From positions 1 through 8,628 of the forward strand of contig DASPTU010000103.1 in NCBI GenBank assembly GCA_035623255.1: DNA of 8,628 nucleotides, read 5' to 3'. The notes beneath the pieces were generated by a model that saw only the letters and a list, made by a program, of their open reading frames with translations, was not told the DNA's origin and did not search any database. Positions 1-5,552 of this stretch are shown piece after piece. The position numbers were made by a program, and so were the translations under genes. Positions within the stretch are counted from its first letter, which is position 1. Each line of letters opens with the position of its first letter. This DNA is from JAFAGX01 sp035623255 (GTDB lineage: Bacteria; Acidobacteriota; Terriglobia; Terriglobales; Acidobacteriaceae).

Positions 1-324
1 GCTTGTTACTTGGTTCAGCCTCTAAACGGAGCCACAATAGAAATGCGGAGTAACTCATATTGACCGTGTGTTCCTCCCGCACCCGTCCCACCATTCGTCC
101 AATACGCGACGATGCGGACAAGGTTGCCAGCGGCGAGGCGGTAAGTCGTCTGTTGTGGCTCCGCAGCATACGTACATGAAAAATGCAGGAATGTCACTAG
201 CTGGAGGCGTGTGTCGTATACGGCTAAAAAAGGAAGGTTTAGTGACAATCAATCCAAGTTATTCACAAATCATTTTGCCCATAAAGTCTACCGAGTGAAC
301 AAATAGTCGAGTTATAAGTGGGGA

Positions 325-488
325 TTGTGGGCAAAGCCGTATGTATGGCACTTTGGTGGGGTATGCTCTGGCACAGAAGAGCTATTCTCAAACCACGGCT
401 ATGCGGGTAGTTTTTCGTTGAGCAGTTCTGGGGGAGGGCTGCCCGGGCGTCCAGTGACTCGAATGAGTCGGGACGCCTGTTTATTTTG
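325..488 (+). ncRNA. Possible structured small RNA ending in a terminator
   Basis: A TATAAG box at 313-318 (five of six matches to the sigma-70 -10 element, but no good -35 element) could start transcription near 325. The following bases can fold: GGGCA 329-333 pairs with TGCCC 440-444, GCC 336-338 with GGC 437-439, and GCTCT 365-369 with AGAGC 378-382. AGCCGT 335-340 and ACGGCT 395-400 form a competing pairing. A terminator hairpin follows directly. No protein frame fits. I do not recognise an RNA family; 6S-like rods were considered but not confirmed. It could equally be the 3' end of an unseen transcript. Confidence 0.22.
446..488 (+). terminator. Rho-independent-type terminator
   Basis: GGCGTCC (446-452) pairs perfectly with GGACGCC (471-477). 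GACTC (456-460) pairs with GAGTC (465-469) around a GAAT loop, and a T-rich tail (478-487) follows on the + strand. The minus-strand continuation past the hairpin has no T-run, so the signal points to + strand transcripts. The hairpin also lies 22 bases past the stop codon of the minus-strand PEBP gene and could protect that mRNA's 3' end. Confidence 0.65.
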
Positions 489-498
489 GCCTGAATTC

Positions 499-1077
499 CT
501 AGCGCTGGAACTTGCCCATGAGTTCAGCCTGCGCCAGGATATGGCCCTGGATAGCCTGCTCAAGCTCCCGCTTGCTGGCGCCGGGGCTTAAGTCGAGTTT
601 CCTGTCGAGAGCATAAAGTTTAAAGAAATAGCGGTGCGGTTTGCCTGGTGGTGGGCACGGCCCTCCATACCCGATCTTGCGAAAATCGTTCCGTCCCTGA
701 CGTCCTCCCGTTGGTAGTTCATCCTGCTTACCGACATTCTCAGGCAGCGACTTCGTTTCCGAGGGCAGGTCAAACAGAACCCAATGCGTCCAGGTACCCA
801 CCGGAGCGTCAGGATCATCCGCAATCAAAGCAAGGCTTTGGGTTTTTGTGGGAGGCGAAGTCCATTGCAGTTCAGGAGAAACGTCTGCACCGTCACAGCT
901 AAACTTCTTTGGAATTTCCCCGCCGTTCTCGAAACTGGGGCTCGAAATTGTGAACGCCATGCTGCCTCCTTTCTGTGCCGTGAAAAACGCAGCTTCAGTC
1001 CAACCTTGAGATGCAGAAAGCAGGAGCAGGGAGGACATTAGGACGTTGGTGATACGTGAGAGCTGCGTCGGGTCCAT
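499..1077 (-). CDS. YbhB/YbcL family PEBP-like protein
   Basis: Phosphatidylethanolamine-binding (Raf kinase inhibitor-like) family protein; the bacterial members' ligand and role are poorly defined. Family motifs are clear: DPDAP at residues 88-92, the following W-x-H-W stretch with H98, GYGGPCPPPG at 136-145 and PHRYFFKLYALD at 147-158, which build the anion-binding pocket. The 192-aa reading uses an ATG with AAGGGA nearby upstream; its first ~30 residues look like a signal peptide (Arg, then VLMSSLLLLSAS). An internal ATG at 960 (Met40) has an almost perfect AAAGGAGG four bases upstream and gives a 153-aa cytosolic form matching the usual family length. I cannot decide between a secreted and a cytosolic product; both may be made. 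It lies 31 bases downstream of the TonB-family gene on the same strand, so co-transcription is likely. Confidence 0.9.
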   Translation of the reverse strand: MDPTQLSRITNVLMSSLLLLSASQGWTEAAFFTAQKGGSMAFTISSPSFENGGEIPKKFSCDGADVSPELQWTSPPTKTQSLALIADDPDAPVGTWTHWVLFDLPSETKSLPENVGKQDELPTGGRQGRNDFRKIGYGGPCPPPGKPHRYFFKLYALDRKLDLSPGASKRELEQAIQGHILAQAELMGKFQR

Positions 1078-1108
1078 GGCGGAATTCCCTTACGACCGGA
1101 ATCGCTGC

Positions 1109-2041
1109 CTAATAGGTTGAAATCGTGAAATTTACGGTAATGCGAGCTTCCGTCTCCACCGCTTGTCCTCGCTGATAGTATGGCTTAAAGTGCCACTGTT
1201 TTACCGCTTCTTCAGCCGCAGTCGCCAGAATCGCAGGCCCAGTAACTACGTGCAATTCCTGAATGTTGCCTGCTTTATCGATGAGGGCTTGCAGCACGAC
1301 TGCTCCCTGGACCTTCATCTGCTTCGCCAACATGGGATAGCTGGGCTTGACGGACCGCGAAACTCGCTCAGCAGTTGCTGGCGGAAGCGTGACCCGTGCC
1401 GAGGTATCAGCGGGCTGTGAAGGACCTTCATCGGGTACCGGAACTGCCGGGGCGGGGGACGGCACCGAGGAAGAATTGGAATCCATATCAACCTTGACAG
1501 AATTGTTGTTGGGAGACAAGGGATGGTGCGAGCCGCCGGCAACCACCTCCACTTCAAGCGGCGGCAGCACGGTGCGGTTAGTTGCGGTGATAACCGGACC
1601 GGCTGCAGGCTGAGACTGTTCTACCTTCTCTGCAGGGGGGGGTGCGGGAGCTTTGCCGGAGCTTTTCTTCGACTTGGCCAGGATAGCCGGCTTCCTTGCG
1701 GGCTGCTGAGCCGGGGCGCTGGTCGAAATGCCAGCAGAACCTGCAGCGGGAGTTGCGGCAGGGGGCTCGGGAATGCTGGCCTCCTCGGGTGCCGATTCCT
1801 GAGGCGTGTTCGAGGAGAACCAAAACCGGCGGTCCTTGATGAGCACGACAAGCAGAGCAACCAATAGGAGCGCCAATGCAATCAACATGCGCCGACGCTG
1901 CTTGTCTTCGAGGGTGGGAACCTGACCCTCGCCCGACTGCAGATTAGCTTCTTTGAACTCCATAGTTGCGAAAGTGACGCCGCGTTCAGACAGCCGCCCT
2001 AGTATGCCTCGAATCGGCCGTATACGCCAGTGTCTTGGCAT
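1109..2041 (-). CDS. TonB family energy transducer
   Basis: TonB-like proteins couple the inner-membrane ExbB/ExbD proton motor to outer-membrane TonB-dependent receptors. In the 310-aa reading, a basic cytoplasmic start precedes one membrane helix (about residues 52-68). A long Pro/Ala/Ser-rich periplasm-spanning linker follows (about 75-225), then a C-terminal TonB domain (about 228-310) with SYPMLAKQMKVQGAVVLQ, the G-N-I-x-E turn, and the typical A-x-x-A-V-K-Q-W-H-F-K-P motif. The ATG at 2041 is preferred because AAGGGAG lies just upstream (2047-2053). A later ATG at 1963 (MEFKEANL) would give 284 aa but has no visible ribosome binding site. No exbB/exbD or receptor gene is in the window. 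A GTGA-N6-TCAC palindrome at 2051-2070 overlaps the ribosome binding site, suggesting control by the divergent Crp/Fnr regulator. Confidence 0.88.
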   Translation of the reverse strand: MPRHWRIRPIRGILGRLSERGVTFATMEFKEANLQSGEGQVPTLEDKQRRRMLIALALLLVALLVVLIKDRRFWFSSNTPQESAPEEASIPEPPAATPAAGSAGISTSAPAQQPARKPAILAKSKKSSGKAPAPPPAEKVEQSQPAAGPVITATNRTVLPPLEVEVVAGGSHHPLSPNNNSVKVDMDSNSSSVPSPAPAVPVPDEGPSQPADTSARVTLPPATAERVSRSVKPSYPMLAKQMKVQGAVVLQALIDKAGNIQELHVVTGPAILATAAEEAVKQWHFKPYYQRGQAVETEARITVNFTISTY

Positions 2042-2050
2042 GCCATCTCC

Positions 2051-2070
2051 CTTGTGAGCCAGGTCACAAG
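2051..2070. promoter_or_regulatory. CRP/FNR-type operator-like palindrome, site 1
   Basis: CTTGTGA and TCACAAG are perfect 7-bp inverted half-sites separated by six bases (gccagg). This is the TGTGA-N6-TCACA layout of CRP sites. It lies between the divergent TonB-family and Crp/Fnr genes and touches the TonB gene's ribosome binding site (2047-2053), so occupancy could block that gene. The regulator encoded next door has the matching recognition-helix residues. Binding itself is inferred. Confidence 0.7.
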
Positions 2071-2072
2071 TG

Positions 2073-2092
2073 GCTGTGGTACCAGTCACAGC
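2073..2092. promoter_or_regulatory. CRP/FNR-type operator-like palindrome, site 2
   Basis: GCTGTG at 2073-2078 mirrors CACAGC at 2087-2092; the core reads TGTGG-N6-TCACA. Its centre (2082.5) is 22 bp from the centre of site 1 (2060.5), close to two helical turns, so two dimers could sit on the same DNA face. Confidence 0.5.
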
Positions 2093-2122
2093 GAAGGGTT
2101 TTTGTTCGGGTGGACACTAAAC

Positions 2123-2140
2123 TCGTGACGCAGGTCACAG
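2123..2140. promoter_or_regulatory. CRP/FNR-type operator-like site 3
   Basis: GTGA (2125-2128) and TCAC (2135-2138) are separated by six bases within TCGTGA-cgcagg-TCACAG. This is the site closest to the Crp/Fnr gene, about 65 bp before its GTG, and could serve in autoregulation. It is less symmetric than site 1. Confidence 0.45.
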
Positions 2141-2160
2141 GCGTCGGCCCACTGGGGGCA

Positions 2161-2175
2161 CGCAATTCGATTGCG
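2161..2175 (+). repeat. Small perfect inverted repeat in the regulator's leader
   Basis: CGCAAT (2161-2166) and ATTGCG (2170-2175) are perfect arms around TCG, 15 bases before the AGGGAGGTG ribosome binding site of the Crp/Fnr gene. It could be a leader hairpin or a protein site. There is no further evidence for a function. Confidence 0.35.
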
Positions 2176-2202
2176 AAGACAAGCGTCGCAGGGAGGTGGC
2201 TC

Positions 2203-2925
2203 GTGCTCTCACCATACGGACTGGACATCATCGAAAGCTGCCTGACGTGTAAAACTCGGACTGAGCGCCTTTTCTGCGACCTTCCCAGTGCCGCGCTGCA
2301 GACTTTCGAGAGCATCAAGTATGCCACTGCCTACCCTAAAGGGGCGGTGTTGTTTGTCGAAGGGCAGGCTCCGCGAGGGATCTTCGTGCTGTGCAAGGGC
2401 AGGGTGAAGATGTCGATTTGTGCGACCGACGGCAAGACGCTGATTGTCAAGATCGCCGAGCCTGGGGAAGTGCTGGGCCTCAGCGCCACGGTCTCCGGAA
2501 AGCCCTATGAGCTTACTGCGGAAACGGTCGATCCTTGTCAGGTGAATTTCGTTAAGCGAGATGATTTCCTGCGCTTCTTGAAAGAGCATTCTGATGCCTG
2601 CTTCAAGGTTGCCGAGCAGTTAAGCGAGAAGTACAACACGGCGTGCCACGAGGTACGCTCTCTCGGGTTATCGCATTCGGCCGGTGAAAAGCTGGCCAAG
2701 CTGCTGCTGGAATGGAGCTCAAAAAATGGCGAGGCCAACAAGCAGGAGCCGCGGTTGAAACTGGCCCTGACTCACGAGGAAATTGCCCAAATGATCGGTA
2801 CCTCGCGTGAGACGGTCACGCGACTGTTTGCGGATCTGAAAAGACGGCAGATTATTCAGACCAAAGGGTCCACTCTGGTAATTCGCAACAAGCTGGCATT
2901 GAAATCGATCGCGGCTAACAACTAG
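2203..2925 (+). CDS. Crp/Fnr family regulator, FNR-type cysteines
   Basis: A 240-aa dimeric transcription regulator. The GTG start follows AGGGAGGTG by six bases; the upstream open frame covers the operator-like sites and is unlikely to be coding. The N-terminal CX2CX8C (C13, C16, C25) and C112 match the places of the four [4Fe-4S] ligands in E. coli FNR. C112 aligns without gaps with FNR C122 in the E-T-x3-C-x3-F-x3-D-D stretch. Residues ~30-125 form the beta-roll sensor domain (EGQAPRGIFVLC; PGEVLGLSA), ~128-160 the dimerisation helix and ~185-228 a winged helix-turn-helix. The recognition helix has R202-E203-T-V-T-R207, the residues CRP uses to read GTGA, rather than FNR's V-E-x2-S-R. The Arg-Ser cAMP-binding pair of CRP is not evident. 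Likely role: an oxygen- or redox-responsive regulator, probably controlling itself, the TonB-family gene and the adjacent paralogue. Cluster binding and targets are inferred. Confidence 0.9.
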   Translation: MLSPYGLDIIESCLTCKTRTERLFCDLPSAALQTFESIKYATAYPKGAVLFVEGQAPRGIFVLCKGRVKMSICATDGKTLIVKIAEPGEVLGLSATVSGKPYELTAETVDPCQVNFVKRDDFLRFLKEHSDACFKVAEQLSEKYNTACHEVRSLGLSHSAGEKLAKLLLEWSSKNGEANKQEPRLKLALTHEEIAQMIGTSRETVTRLFADLKRRQIIQTKGSTLVIRNKLALKSIAANN

Positions 2926-2940
2926 CGCGCAAGTCGCGTC

Positions 2941-2968
2941 ATCACGATATGTCGTGATTGCAATCACT
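2941..2968. promoter_or_regulatory. Overlapping palindromes before the second regulator gene
   Basis: GTGATTGCAATCAC at 2954-2967 is a perfect 14-bp palindrome and has the GTGA-N6-TCAC layout seen upstream of the first regulator. It shares an arm with a second perfect inverted repeat, ATCACGA (2941-2947) / TCGTGAT (2952-2958) around TATG. It ends 35 bp before the ATG at 3003, so bound protein would sit in the promoter region. Likely a target of the upstream Crp/Fnr protein; this is inference. Confidence 0.55.
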
Positions 2969-3002
2969 GTTTTCCGGCAATAAGTAATTTATTCAGGGAA
3001 GT

Positions 3003-3497
3003 ATGGAAGGTGTACTTCAACGGAGCTTCGCAGCCCCAACGGAGCGCCCGGGCAGAATTTTCTCTGACCTCACACCCGAGACGGCTCGCGACTTTGACGC
3101 TTTGAAGTCGATAAGTTTATGTCCGAGGGGCACGATGCTGTTCAGAGAAGGGCAACCTGCTCGTGGCATTTTCGTGTTGTGCGATGGGCGAGCCAAGCTC
3201 TCTGTGTGTTCAGAGTCAGGGAAGCGAATGATTTTTCGAATCGCGGGACCCGGCGAAATCCTGGGGCTGAGTGCGGCCCTTGCTGGCTCTACGCATGAAA
3301 TTACCGCCGAACTGCTGGACGATGCCCAGGTAGCTGCCGTCAGGCGCAAGGACCTTCTGCGTTTTCTTCACGAGCACCGCGAGGCTTGTCTGCAGGTCGT
3401 GAACCTGCTCAGTCAGGATTTACACACAGCTTACGACCGGGTGCGGTCTCTTGGATTAGGGAGGAGCCGCCGGTCACGGGTCTCCCGCCTTCAGTAG
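3003..3497 (+). CDS. Sensor-only Crp/Fnr paralogue without HTH
   Basis: A 164-aa protein that aligns nearly without gaps with the sensor and dimerisation region of the upstream regulator. Shared stretches include EGQ-x2-RGIFVLC, PGE-x-LGLSA, LRFL-x-EH and VRSLGL. All four cluster-ligand positions are changed: C13 to F9, C16 to P12, C25 to S21 and C112 to A108. The frame stops soon after RVRSLGLGRS, at the end of the dimerisation helix. The ~80-residue winged-helix domain is missing, and neither of the other forward frames before 3609 shows a trace of it. The ATG has AGGGA upstream, and the sensor domain shows no frameshift. It may be a degenerate duplicate, or a functional partner that forms non-DNA-binding heterodimers with the first regulator. 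Which one cannot be told from sequence alone. Confidence 0.8.
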   Translation: MEGVLQRSFAAPTERPGRIFSDLTPETARDFDALKSISLCPRGTMLFREGQPARGIFVLCDGRAKLSVCSESGKRMIFRIAGPGEILGLSAALAGSTHEITAELLDDAQVAAVRRKDLLRFLHEHREACLQVVNLLSQDLHTAYDRVRSLGLGRSRRSRVSRLQ

Positions 3498-3608
3498 GAT
3501 ACGCGGCCTGCTCGCCCTCGAACCTATGCCGCAGTTTGCCTCTACACATAAATCAGTCCCTTCTTTCGGCTGCGCATCCTTCGAACCCAGTAGACCCGCG
3601 CCCGCTGA

Positions 3609-4157
3609 TTAGCCCCTTGGGCTCTGTGGCGGGTTCTTCTTCACTTTCTTTGGGGCCCCGGTGACGACTTTCACTTCAAATTTCACCGGCAGGTTCTTCG
3701 GCGGGTAGCATGCAGCATTGTCGCAAGCCTGATAGCGAAGGTTGCCGTGAATTTCGTATTTACTGGGAAGAACGCTGGCGAGAGGTCTCACACTAACGCC
3801 CAGCGTAAAATTCCCGCTATACACGCTGAGTTTCTCGTTCGGCGCAAAGCTGAAGCTCATCTCCTGACCCGGCGGATACGTGGTCTTCCCCGCCATAATG
3901 TCCGTGGGTACATCCAGTTTCAGCGTGGTCGGGATGAGGTATTCTGCGCTGGGCATATTGGAGTTGATGTGAAAGCCCGGTGCGATGCGGAATTCCAGGT
4001 TTACGATGTTGGTTTTGCCGCGAACTACCGTCGCGACCGAGGCAGGCAACATCGTGACTGAAGGGCCCTTCTTGCCAAAGGATTCCTGCGCCATCAATGA
4101 CACTGTCAAGCTCAGAAACATGCCGATTTTTGCGGCAGGGCTCAATCGATCCCTCAC
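3609..4157 (-). CDS. Secreted DsbD N-terminal (alpha) domain-like protein
   Basis: Resembles the periplasmic alpha domain of the disulfide reductase DsbD as a stand-alone protein of about 182 aa. The key sign is GNLRYQACDNAACYPPK near the C-terminus, with C145 and C150 (CX4C). This matches the redox cysteine pair of DsbD-alpha (C103/C109 in E. coli) and the following Y-P-P. A signal peptide (IGMFLSLTVSLMA, about residues 11-23) implies export, and the tail is basic and Pro/Lys-rich. The start is uncertain: GTG at 4157 lies four bases after the upstream gene's stop, suggesting translational coupling; TTG at 4145 has GGTGAGGGA in front; ATG at 4121 is also possible. It is the last gene of a three-gene unit with the TlpA-like and CcdA-like genes. 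Likely it receives electrons from the thioredoxin-like partner and passes them to periplasmic substrates. Confidence 0.8.
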   Translation of the reverse strand: MRDRLSPAAKIGMFLSLTVSLMAQESFGKKGPSVTMLPASVATVVRGKTNIVNLEFRIAPGFHINSNMPSAEYLIPTTLKLDVPTDIMAGKTTYPPGQEMSFSFAPNEKLSVYSGNFTLGVSVRPLASVLPSKYEIHGNLRYQACDNAACYPPKNLPVKFEVKVVTGAPKKVKKNPPQSPRG

Positions 4158-4161
4158 CCCG

Positions 4162-4710
4162 TTATTTCTGCGCCACCGCTGTCGAGGCAATAATCTTCTT
4201 GATGTTGTCCTCGATTTCGCCGCGGCCCTTCAGTCCAAAAGCCTTGTCCACGACCTTGCCATTGCGATCGATATAGAAGCTTTCCGGCAAGAATTGAACG
4301 CCTCCATAAGCGTCACCGACCGCTTCTTTGCCGATCAGCACCGGATAATTCACGCCCATTTCCCTGGCGAAGGCTGCAATGTCCTTAGGGCTAGCGTCGT
4401 CCATGGCCACGCCAACAATCTGCAGCCCCTCTGAGCCGTATTGCTTTTGCAATTCCACAAACCACGGCATCTCGATTTTGCACGGTGCGCACCATGTGGC
4501 CCAGAAATTCAGCAGTACCGCTTTGCCTCGATAATCCGACAAACGCACTGTCTTGCCTTCGAGCGATTGCAGCGTGAAATCCGGCGCTACATCGCCCTTC
4601 ATCTGGCTGGCAGCAGACTGTCGCGGGTGACGTGCCATCTTAAGGCCGATCACCAGCATGAACGCGATCACTCCCGCGACGAAGACGATGATGAATGGGT
4701 CTCGTTTCAA
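4162..4710 (-). CDS. TlpA/ResA-like membrane-anchored thioredoxin
   Basis: A 182-aa thiol-disulfide oxidoreductase. An N-terminal uncleaved signal anchor (about residues 6-24) puts the redox domain in the periplasm. The thioredoxin fold follows, with APDFTL, the active site WCAPC (C74, C77), the E-M-P after it typical of TlpA/ResA proteins, and the cis-proline loop FLPESFYID (P142). The TTG start is preceded by AAAGG, which overlaps the TAA of the upstream CcdA-like gene 12 bases away, so the genes are almost certainly co-translated. In this operon it likely fills the DsbD-gamma role, taking electrons from CcdA and reducing the secreted alpha-like protein, or apocytochrome c thiols. No cytochrome maturation genes are in the window to favour the latter. 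Confidence 0.9.
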   Translation of the reverse strand: MKRDPFIIVFVAGVIAFMLVIGLKMARHPRQSAASQMKGDVAPDFTLQSLEGKTVRLSDYRGKAVLLNFWATWCAPCKIEMPWFVELQKQYGSEGLQIVGVAMDDASPKDIAAFAREMGVNYPVLIGKEAVGDAYGGVQFLPESFYIDRNGKVVDKAFGLKGRGEIEDNIKKIIASTAVAQK

Positions 4711-4722
4711 GGAAGGCTACCT

Positions 4723-5445
4723 TTATAGCGCAAAGCGATTCAGGAATGACAAATAATTCGAGATCAAAGTAAAGCGCCCAAACACCAACAACACGCCGAG
4801 AGCTATCAACAGGGCTCCACTTGCGACCTCCAGAGCATGCATATGCGAGCGGAATCGGCTGTAGAACTTCAGAAAGCGCTCAATGCCAAAGGAAGTCAGA
4901 AGAAATGGCACGGCTAATCCCAGGGAATAAACTGTCAACAGCGCGATGCCCTTGAAGACTGAATCCTGGGCGGCGGCAAAGCCAAGAATGACCGCTAGGA
5001 TCGGCCCCACACAAGGTGTCCAGCCAAATGCAAAAGCGAAACCGATCAGGAATGCGCCTCCCACGCTGCTGCTGCCTTTCACGTTGTGCAGGCGCTTATC
5101 AGCATAGAGAGCATTGATTCGAAAAATTCCCGTCAGGTGCAATCCGAAAATAATGATGACCACACCCGCGACCTGCGCCAGCGTGGATTTGTACCGCGCC
5201 AGGAGTTGCCCCACTTCGGTCGAAATCGCACCCAGCGTGATGAAAACGACGCTGAATCCGGCAATGAAGCTGACTGAATTCAGCATCATCTTCCGCAAGA
5301 GTTGCGATTCCTGCGATTTAAGCTCTTCGACTCCAACTCCCGAAATCAGAGAAACGTAGCCCGGTACCAGCGGCAGCACGCAGGGCGAAAGAAAGGAAAC
5401 CAGCCCAGCGAAGAACGCCGCAATCGGAAGTGGAAGACTCGTCAT
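4723..5445 (-). CDS. CcdA-like thiol electron carrier (DsbD beta domain)
   Basis: A 240-aa integral membrane protein of the CcdA/DsbD transmembrane family with about six hydrophobic segments. It moves reducing equivalents from cytosolic thioredoxin across the inner membrane. Two redox cysteines lie in the expected motifs: C22 in FLSPCVLPLVPGY and C145 in GWTPCVGP. Length is typical for stand-alone CcdA. The start is the ATG at 5445; the nearest Shine-Dalgarno match (AGGT) lies rather far upstream, so initiation may be weak. It is the first gene of the beta-gamma-alpha unit. The 107 bp separating it from the upstream gene probably carry the operon's promoter, but I see no clear -35/-10 pair. 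Confidence 0.93.
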   Translation of the reverse strand: MTSLPLPIAAFFAGLVSFLSPCVLPLVPGYVSLISGVGVEELKSQESQLLRKMMLNSVSFIAGFSVVFITLGAISTEVGQLLARYKSTLAQVAGVVIIIFGLHLTGIFRINALYADKRLHNVKGSSSVGGAFLIGFAFAFGWTPCVGPILAVILGFAAAQDSVFKGIALLTVYSLGLAVPFLLTSFGIERFLKFYSRFRSHMHALEVASGALLIALGVLLVFGRFTLISNYLSFLNRFAL

Positions 5446-5552
5446 TTGTGTTTATTTTACCTGCCCGATGCTTCCGCGAGCTCGGTGGAGACTCGGCACA
5501 AACCCCGTGTTTGATTCGACGCTAAGTTCAGCAAAAAGTTGCAATCGGCAAT

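Larger units (their letters stand above)
1..498. other. Region without a supported gene
   Basis: Short open frames occur on both strands, but none has a convincing start, ribosome binding site or recognisable product. Frame 1 from base 1 stays open to a TGA at 61-63 and could be the last 20 codons of a + strand gene, too short to identify. The part up to about 330 is more AT-rich than the rest of the window. From 313 onward there are a TATAAG box, several inverted repeats and a strong terminator hairpin, described separately as a possible small RNA. Confidence 0.5.

Noticed and set aside
15..298. Overlapping short open frames on both strands (minus 15-248 and 55-252, plus 68-298)
   Set aside because: The minus frames rely on TTG starts, none of the three has a clear ribosome binding site or recognisable product, and all overlap one another.
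325..591. 88-codon + strand open frame
   Set aside because: It runs through the terminator hairpin and into the 3' end of the clearly real PEBP gene on the other strand.
2035..2202. Upstream extension of the Crp/Fnr gene to an ATG at 2035
   Set aside because: It would code through three operator-like palindromes. The GTG at 2203 has AGGGAGGTG and gives the usual family length and N-terminus.
3611..3623. AGCCC-CTT-GGGCT hairpin at the end of the DsbD-alpha-like gene as a terminator
   Set aside because: The stem is short and no U-run follows on the minus strand.
3386..3664. Forward open frame that might hold the missing HTH of the second regulator by frameshift
   Set aside because: Its translation is Ser/Pro-rich with no helix-turn-helix residues. 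The remaining frame was also read and shows no HTH trace, so a simple frameshift does not explain the truncation.
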